Part shown: piece after piece, positions 6,750 to 10,415 of the stretch
How the letters are laid out: each line of letters opens with the position of its first letter
Position numbering within the stretch: position 1 is the stretch's first letter
Source of the DNA: Flavobacteriia bacterium
GTDB taxonomy: Bacteria > Bacteroidota > Bacteroidia > Flavobacteriales > Flavobacteriaceae
DNA: 10,415 nt
Assembly (NCBI GenBank): GCA_030626085.1
Contig: DAOUPQ010000056.1
Location: forward strand, 1 to 10,415
Reading direction: 5' to 3'
The notes under the pieces: generated by a model
Databases searched by the model: none
Told to the model about the DNA's origin: nothing
What the model saw: the letters and a program-made list of their open reading frames with translations, nothing else
Position numbers and translations under genes: made by a program

Positions 6750-8171
6750 CTAATTAATTTTTATTGGAGCAGGAAAGTTAGTTGTTGAACTTTCTATCAT
6801 TTCACCATTTTGAAAAACGCCAATTTTTATTTTTTCTTTAGATTTGGTAAGATCTTTTTTATTGATATTAACAAACAAAGTCTTTTCATCTAAACCAATT
6901 TTTGGAAGATTGATTTTACCTCCAATCATCTGGATACTTCCTTTATGTGAAAGTAATTTTACATAAAGATCTTCATAAATATTATTGGTCTTATTGATCA
7001 TTTTAATGGAATAAACATTTTGTATTGTATCTCCTTTTGTACTATACATCTGACCGGGCAAACGCAATATTATAGCTTCTACGTCATTTCTTGAAAACAA
7101 CAATGCAACCAGAACAGTAATTAAGACTCCTAAAACTACTGTATAGCTAATAATTCTCGGTGTAAATTTGAATTGTTCACCTTCGGCGATATTATTCTCA
7201 GAAGCGTATCTGATCAATCCTCTGTCAAATCCAGCTTTATCCATCATCGCATCACAGGCATCTATACAAGCTGTACAGTTGATACATTCCAGTTGGGTAC
7301 CATTTCTGATATCAATACCTGTAGGGCAAACAACAACACACTGCTTACAATCAATACAATCACCAAAGCCTTTATCTTCTCGATTTTCCTCTTTATGTAA
7401 TTTGCTTCTACCGTTTGAGCTTTCACCTCGAATATAATCATAGGCAACAACAATTGATTTTTTATCTAGCAATGCTCCCTGTAAACGTCCATAAGGGCAA
7501 GCGATAATACAAACTTGTTCTCTAAACCAGGCAAAAATAAATAGAAATACAAATGAAAAAATTGTGAGGTTTATAAGTAAGCTCATATGTTCTGAAGGTC
7601 CGTCTTTTATATATCCTATTAAAACATCACTACCTATAAAATATGCTAAAAAAATATTGGCAAAAAAGAAAGATACCAGAAAAAATATTACCCATTTGAA
7701 AGTTCGTTTAAATATTTTTTCAGTATTCCAGGATTGTTTTGATAATTTTATTTGCTTAGCTCTATCACCATCAATGGCATATTCAATTTTTCTAAATACA
7801 TGTTCCATAAATATGGTTTGCGGACAAATCCACCCACAAAATATTCTACCAAAAATAACGGTAAACAAAATTATAAACACAACACCTACCAGCAAAGACA
7901 GAACAAGTAAATAAAAATCTTGTGGCCAAAACGGTTGACCAAAAATATTGAATTTACGATCTATAACATTAAAAAGTAAAAATTGGTTTCCATTAATTTT
8001 AATAAATGGAGCAGCAATAAAAATGGTTAATAAGATCCAACCTACAAAATTTCGGTAATTGGTAAACTTACCTTTAGGTTTTTTTGGGTGGATATAATTT
8101 CTGTGACCCTCTTCATCAATTGTTCCAATTGAATCTCTAAAATTTTCATTTTCCTGTGACATTAGTGACAT
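6750..8171 (-). CDS. ccoG: Cytochrome c oxidase accessory protein CcoG (FixG/RdxA), membrane-bound ferredoxin-like
   Basis: This 473-residue protein has membrane helices at about 42-57, 86-108, 157-178 and 197-215, plus a C-terminal one near 339-359 that leads into a periplasmic immunoglobulin-like tail. Motifs are FCGWICPQTIFMEHVFRKIE (111-130), CIIACPYGRLQ (221-231) and two 4Fe-4S clusters: C272, C275, C278, C282 followed by Pro, and C296, C299, C302, C306. Both cluster-binding sets are complete. CcoG is described in other bacteria as a cupric reductase that supplies Cu(I) for the CcoN copper centre. Two starts are possible, ATG at 8171 and ATG at 8162 (MSLM); both lie before the conserved region, so the choice has little effect. 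The stop is TAG, unlike the TAA of the other complete genes here. The gene lies 122 bp downstream of ccoP, after two hairpins, so its expression may differ from that of the oxidase subunits. Confidence 0.96.
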   Translation of the reverse strand: MSLMSQENENFRDSIGTIDEEGHRNYIHPKKPKGKFTNYRNFVGWILLTIFIAAPFIKINGNQFLLFNVIDRKFNIFGQPFWPQDFYLLVLSLLVGVVFIILFTVIFGRIFCGWICPQTIFMEHVFRKIEYAIDGDRAKQIKLSKQSWNTEKIFKRTFKWVIFFLVSFFFANIFLAYFIGSDVLIGYIKDGPSEHMSLLINLTIFSFVFLFIFAWFREQVCIIACPYGRLQGALLDKKSIVVAYDYIRGESSNGRSKLHKEENREDKGFGDCIDCKQCVVVCPTGIDIRNGTQLECINCTACIDACDAMMDKAGFDRGLIRYASENNIAEGEQFKFTPRIISYTVVLGVLITVLVALLFSRNDVEAIILRLPGQMYSTKGDTIQNVYSIKMINKTNNIYEDLYVKLLSHKGSIQMIGGKINLPKIGLDEKTLFVNINKKDLTKSKEKIKIGVFQNGEMIESSTTNFPAPIKIN

Positions 8172-8192
8172 TAGATTAAATTTAAAAACTTT

Positions 8193-8234
8193 GAAAAGGC
8201 TACTTTGTTAATTTATAACAAAAATAGCCTTTTC
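8193..8234 (-). terminator. Second hairpin of the ccoP-ccoG spacer, terminator-like
   Basis: Arms GAAAAGGCTA (8234-8225, read on the minus strand) and TAGCCTTTTC (8202-8193) pair perfectly over 10 bp. A further 7 bp (TTTGTTA with TAACAAA) pair inside, after a small internal loop, around a five-base loop at 8211-8215. The A-tract entering and T-tract leaving the GGCTA/TAGCC core are built into the stem, as in many intrinsic terminators of AT-rich genomes. Read on the minus strand it is followed by AAAGTTTTTAAA, a modest U-tract. It ends 21 bp before the ccoG start codon, so it could act as a terminator, attenuator or 5'-stabilising stem. Confidence 0.6.
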
Positions 8235-8245
8235 TACTACTAACT

Positions 8246-8300
8246 AAAAAAATCAAAAACACAGTAATACACTTCGAAGAAATGAAATGTAAATTACTGT
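8246..8300 (-). terminator. Intrinsic terminator overlapping the ccoP stop codon
   Basis: On the minus strand, ACAGTAAT (8300-8293, containing the ccoP stop TAA) pairs with ATTACTGT (8268-8261) over 8 bp. After a two-base bulge, ACATTTC (8290-8284) pairs with GAAGTGT (8275-8269) over 7 bp with one G-U, leaving an eight-base loop. The stem is directly followed by GTTTTTGATTTTTTT (8260-8246), a strong U-tract. Stem plus U-tract in the right order just after ccoP is good evidence for rho-independent termination on this strand, though the stem is AU-rich and may leak. Confidence 0.65.
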
Positions 8301-8932
8301 TTACTCCAAGTAATATCTCCTTCAGGTGCTTTTGGATTTGCAGCCGTTGTACCTTGAAGAGTAATTACATAACTTGATACTTGTTGACGTTGTTCAGCAT
8401 TTAGGGATGATTTCCAGGCAACCATTCCTTTCCCGGGACGTCCACCTTCTGATACTGTATGGTAAATTTTCTCCATACCACCACCTAAGATCCATTTGTC
8501 ATCAGTAAGGTTTGGACCAATACCACCGCCACCATCTGCCATATGACAAGCAACGCAATAGGTGCCAAATACTTTTTTTCCTTCTGCTAAACTAGCATCA
8601 TCTGTTAATAATGATATATCTGTTTTAAATAATTCAGGATTGGCTAATTTATAAGCTTCAATTTCTTCTTGAGCTTGAGCTACTTCATTATTATATTCAT
8701 TTTCTTGCAGATAGTGTTCACTGTTAAAAAATACTTGTGTATAATAAAATACTGAAACAAGTATTGTTATAATAAAACCTGCTGTCCACCAAGGTGGTAG
8801 AACATTATCTAATTCTTTGATCCCATCATAATCATGATCCGTCATTATATCTTCTTCCTTGCCAAGTTCATTGGCTTTGGTCATTGATTGCATGAATTTT
8901 TCCCAGCCGGATTGTTGTTTTTTGTCGTTCAT
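8294..8932 (-). CDS. ccoP: cbb3-type cytochrome c oxidase subunit III, single-haem form
   Basis: This 212-residue subunit feeds electrons to CcoN. The CcoP N-terminal domain is clear: YDGIKELDNVLPPWWTAGFI (35-54) leads into one membrane helix (about 48-68). A periplasmic cytochrome c domain follows, with one haem site CVACH (126-130) and a candidate Met ligand, M170, in GRPGKGMVAW. Canonical proteobacterial CcoP is about 290-310 residues and has two CxxCH sites; here only one exists and the protein is about one cytochrome domain shorter. There is no sign of truncation: the end, ITLQG followed by a short polar tail, is where such domains stop, and a terminator follows. Single-haem CcoP is known in Bacteroidota. 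The gene begins 10 bp after ccoQ. The first 33 residues are polar and cytoplasmic. It probably receives electrons from a soluble or membrane-bound cytochrome c. Confidence 0.94.
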   Translation of the reverse strand: MNDKKQQSGWEKFMQSMTKANELGKEEDIMTDHDYDGIKELDNVLPPWWTAGFIITILVSVFYYTQVFFNSEHYLQENEYNNEVAQAQEEIEAYKLANPELFKTDISLLTDDASLAEGKKVFGTYCVACHMADGGGGIGPNLTDDKWILGGGMEKIYHTVSEGGRPGKGMVAWKSSLNAEQRQQVSSYVITLQGTTAANPKAPEGDITWSKQ

Positions 8933-8942
8933 GAGTTTTTTT

Positions 8943-9113
8943 TTATTCGTTATCTAATGGTAAATTGCTCATCTCTTCAACTTTTTTCTTAGGCATTCTA
9001 AAAACGTATAAAAGTACCAGTATAAATAAAGTAAAGAATATTAATAAAGAAATAATGGGGTATATTTCAACCCCTGAAATTAAATCAAAAGTATGTTTTA
9101 TATAGCGTATCAT
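8943..9113 (-). CDS. ccoQ: Small cbb3 oxidase subunit CcoQ
   Basis: A 56-codon ORF runs from ATG at 9113-9111 to TAA at 8945-8943. The peptide has a short N-terminus (MIRYIKHTFDLISG), one membrane helix (EIYPIISLLIFF then TLFILVLLYVF, about 16-38) and a charged cytoplasmic tail, MPKKKVEEMSNLPLDNE. CcoQ proteins are single-helix peptides of about 50-70 residues encoded between ccoO and ccoP, and they stabilise the oxidase. Both size and position agree: it starts 3 bp after the ccoNO stop and ends 10 bp before ccoP. CcoS is an alternative small cco peptide, but it normally lies before ccoN and lacks this position. The tight spacing suggests translational coupling. Confidence 0.9.
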   Translation of the reverse strand: MIRYIKHTFDLISGVEIYPIISLLIFFTLFILVLLYVFRMPKKKVEEMSNLPLDNE

Positions 9114-9116
9114 AAA

Positions 9117-10415
9117 TTAATTTTGAGCTGTTTCTCCAGCTTTTATATCTGTTCCTAATCTTTGTAAGTATGCAATCAATGCAACAATTTCTTTGTCTTT
9201 CATGTTTGCATCTCCGTAATTCTTAATAAATTCAGGATCTTGACCTAAATTCTTTTCAATTTCAGCAGCCTGATTTTTTAACAAATATACGGCTTGATCT
9301 AATTCATGTTGCGTATAAGGTACGCCTAAAGTTATCATGGCACTTATTTTGTTAACAGTATTAGAAATATCTAAATCGTCTGTAAGTAGCCATGGATATT
9401 GAGGCATGATAGAACCAGGAGATGTTAATCTTGGATCCAACATATGATTAAAATGCCAATTGTTATTATATTTACCTCCAATTCGATGTAGATCCGGACC
9501 TGTTCTACGAGAACCCCATAAGAAAGGATGATCGTAAACAAATTCACCTACTTTTGAATACTCACCATAGCGTTCAACTTCTGAACGGAAAGGACGAATC
9601 ATTTGAGAGTGACAGTTGTTACAACCTTCTCGGATATAAATATCCCTACCTTCTAACTCAAGTGGTGTATATGGTTTTACTGAGGTTATTGTAGGAACAT
9701 TAGATTTTATTACAATTAGTGGAATAATTTCTACAGCACCACCAATAAGAATAGCCACTGTTGCTAAAATAGTAAATAAAACTGTGCGTCTTTCTAGCCA
9801 TGAATGCCATTTTTCACCTTCAACTCTCGATGAAGAAATTTTCTTAAGTGGAGCAGCTTCTACCAATTCATCTTCAACCGGACTTCCTGCTTTGGCAGTT
9901 TTTACAATATTATATGCCAATAAAATAAATCCTGTTATATATAAAGAACCTCCAAAAGCACGCATGGCATACATAGGTAAAACTTGAGTTACTGTTTCTA
10001 AGAAGTTACCATACACTAAAGTACCATCCGGATTAAATTGTTTCCACATAGCAGCTTGTGTAAAGCCTGCTACATAAAGAGGTAATGCATAAAATAAAAT
10101 ACCAAGAGTACCTATCCAAAAATGGGTATTGGCTAATTTAGTGGAATACAGTTCAGTTTTATAAAGTTTTTTGGCCAACCAATATAACATCCCAGCTATA
10201 ATAAATCCGTTCCAGGCTAGTGTTCCAATATGAACATGCGCAACGATCCAGTCAGTATAATGTCCAATTGCATTTAGATTTTTAAAAGCTAACATCGGGC
10301 CTTCAAAAGTTGACATACCATAACCGGTAATAGCAACTACAAAGAATTTTAAAATAGGATCTTCCCTAACTTTATCCCACGCACCACGTAGTGTTAACAG
10401 ACCATTGATCATACC
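9117..10415 (-). CDS. ccoNO: cbb3-type cytochrome c oxidase fused subunits I/II (CcoN-CcoO), partial at N-terminus
   Basis: The reading frame is open to the window edge; the visible 433 codons are the C-terminal part of CcoN and all of CcoO. (Positions below count the Met at 10412-10410 as 1.) CcoN carries the two haem-binding histidines in DWIVAHVHIGTLAWNG (His59 and His61, one for the low-spin haem and one for haem b3). More membrane helices follow to about 170. A charged linker, about 172-209, joins it to the CcoO anchor helix (TVLFTILATVAILIGGAVEI). The periplasmic cytochrome c domain has GRDIYIREGCNNCHSQMIRPFRSE with haem site C264-H268, GSRRTGPDLHRIGGKYNNNWH and the likely Met ligand in SIMPQYPW (M336). 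In most bacteria these are two genes; the fusion is typical of Bacteroidota. The oxidase reduces O2 to water at low oxygen and pumps protons. The start of CcoN, with its remaining haem and copper ligands, lies outside. Confidence 0.97.
   Translation of the reverse strand, partial: GMINGLLTLRGAWDKVREDPILKFFVVAITGYGMSTFEGPMLAFKNLNAIGHYTDWIVAHVHIGTLAWNGFIIAGMLYWLAKKLYKTELYSTKLANTHFWIGTLGILFYALPLYVAGFTQAAMWKQFNPDGTLVYGNFLETVTQVLPMYAMRAFGGSLYITGFILLAYNIVKTAKAGSPVEDELVEAAPLKKISSSRVEGEKWHSWLERRTVLFTILATVAILIGGAVEIIPLIVIKSNVPTITSVKPYTPLELEGRDIYIREGCNNCHSQMIRPFRSEVERYGEYSKVGEFVYDHPFLWGSRRTGPDLHRIGGKYNNNWHFNHMLDPRLTSPGSIMPQYPWLLTDDLDISNTVNKISAMITLGVPYTQHELDQAVYLLKNQAAEIEKNLGQDPEFIKNYGDANMKDKEIVALIAYLQRLGTDIKAGETAQN

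Noticed and set aside
7168..7914. Plus-strand ORFs opposite ccoG (7168-7437, 7173-7400, 7564-7914) and a minus-strand out-of-frame ORF at 7262-7453
   Set aside because: They lie wholly within ccoG, whose motifs run through the region without a break; the translations show no domain and are typical antisense or frame shadows.
8219..8226. TATTTTTG on the minus strand, a match to the Bacteroidota -7 element TAnnTTTG, as a ccoG promoter
   Set aside because: It is inside the second hairpin stem, and the nearest TTTG-like -33 element (8254-8259) is 27 bases away, longer than the usual spacing of about 20.
9784..9987. Plus-strand ORF opposite the CcoN-CcoO linker
   Set aside because: Antisense shadow of ccoNO with no start-site or domain support.

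Overview
The window is an AT-rich chromosomal segment that reads as a member of the Bacteroidota (a flavobacterial, sphingobacterial or chitinophagal type; I cannot place it further). The evidence is a CcoN-CcoO fused cbb3 oxidase subunit, a CcoP with one haem, the N-terminus of the YebC-family protein (begins MGRAFEFRKARK rather than the enteric MAGHSKW), almost exclusive use of TAA stops and no strong Shine-Dalgarno sites. Apart from short spacers the window is fully coding, with no mobile element, CRISPR array, tRNA or rRNA visible.

Layout from left to right. At 1-452 (minus) is a YebC/PmpR-family regulator cut by the window edge. At 543-2171 (minus) is a biotin-dependent carboxyltransferase of the methylcrotonyl-CoA carboxylase beta type. 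A 218-bp, very AT-rich divergent spacer follows. Then come two plus-strand genes: an NAD(P)H-dependent FMN reductase-like flavoprotein (2390-2926) and prolipoprotein diacylglyceryl transferase lgt (2974-3792). These converge on a long minus-strand cluster that fills the rest of the window.

In transcription order (right to left) that cluster is ccoNO (partial) - ccoQ - ccoP - ccoG - ccoH - a SafE/DsbD-like membrane protein - ppk2 - ppk2. It encodes the structural subunits of a cbb3-type high-affinity cytochrome c oxidase, the accessory proteins used in its copper and cofactor assembly, and, tightly appended at the 3' end, two different polyphosphate kinase 2 proteins. The small ccoQ (56 codons, 8943-9113) fits between ccoNO and ccoP with gaps of 3 and 10 bp.

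The most interesting points are: (i) two stacked hairpins in the ccoP-ccoG spacer that look like tandem intrinsic terminators, suggesting the structural oxidase genes are expressed more strongly than the downstream genes; (ii) two diverged PPK2 paralogues spaced by 9 bp from each other and from the oxidase-assembly gene, linking low-oxygen respiration with polyphosphate metabolism; (iii) a TTG start that is practically forced for the SafE/DsbD-like gene; (iv) an imperfect 8-nt repeat in four copies upstream of yebC. Most of the window is a well-known gene set; I see no clearly new multi-gene system.
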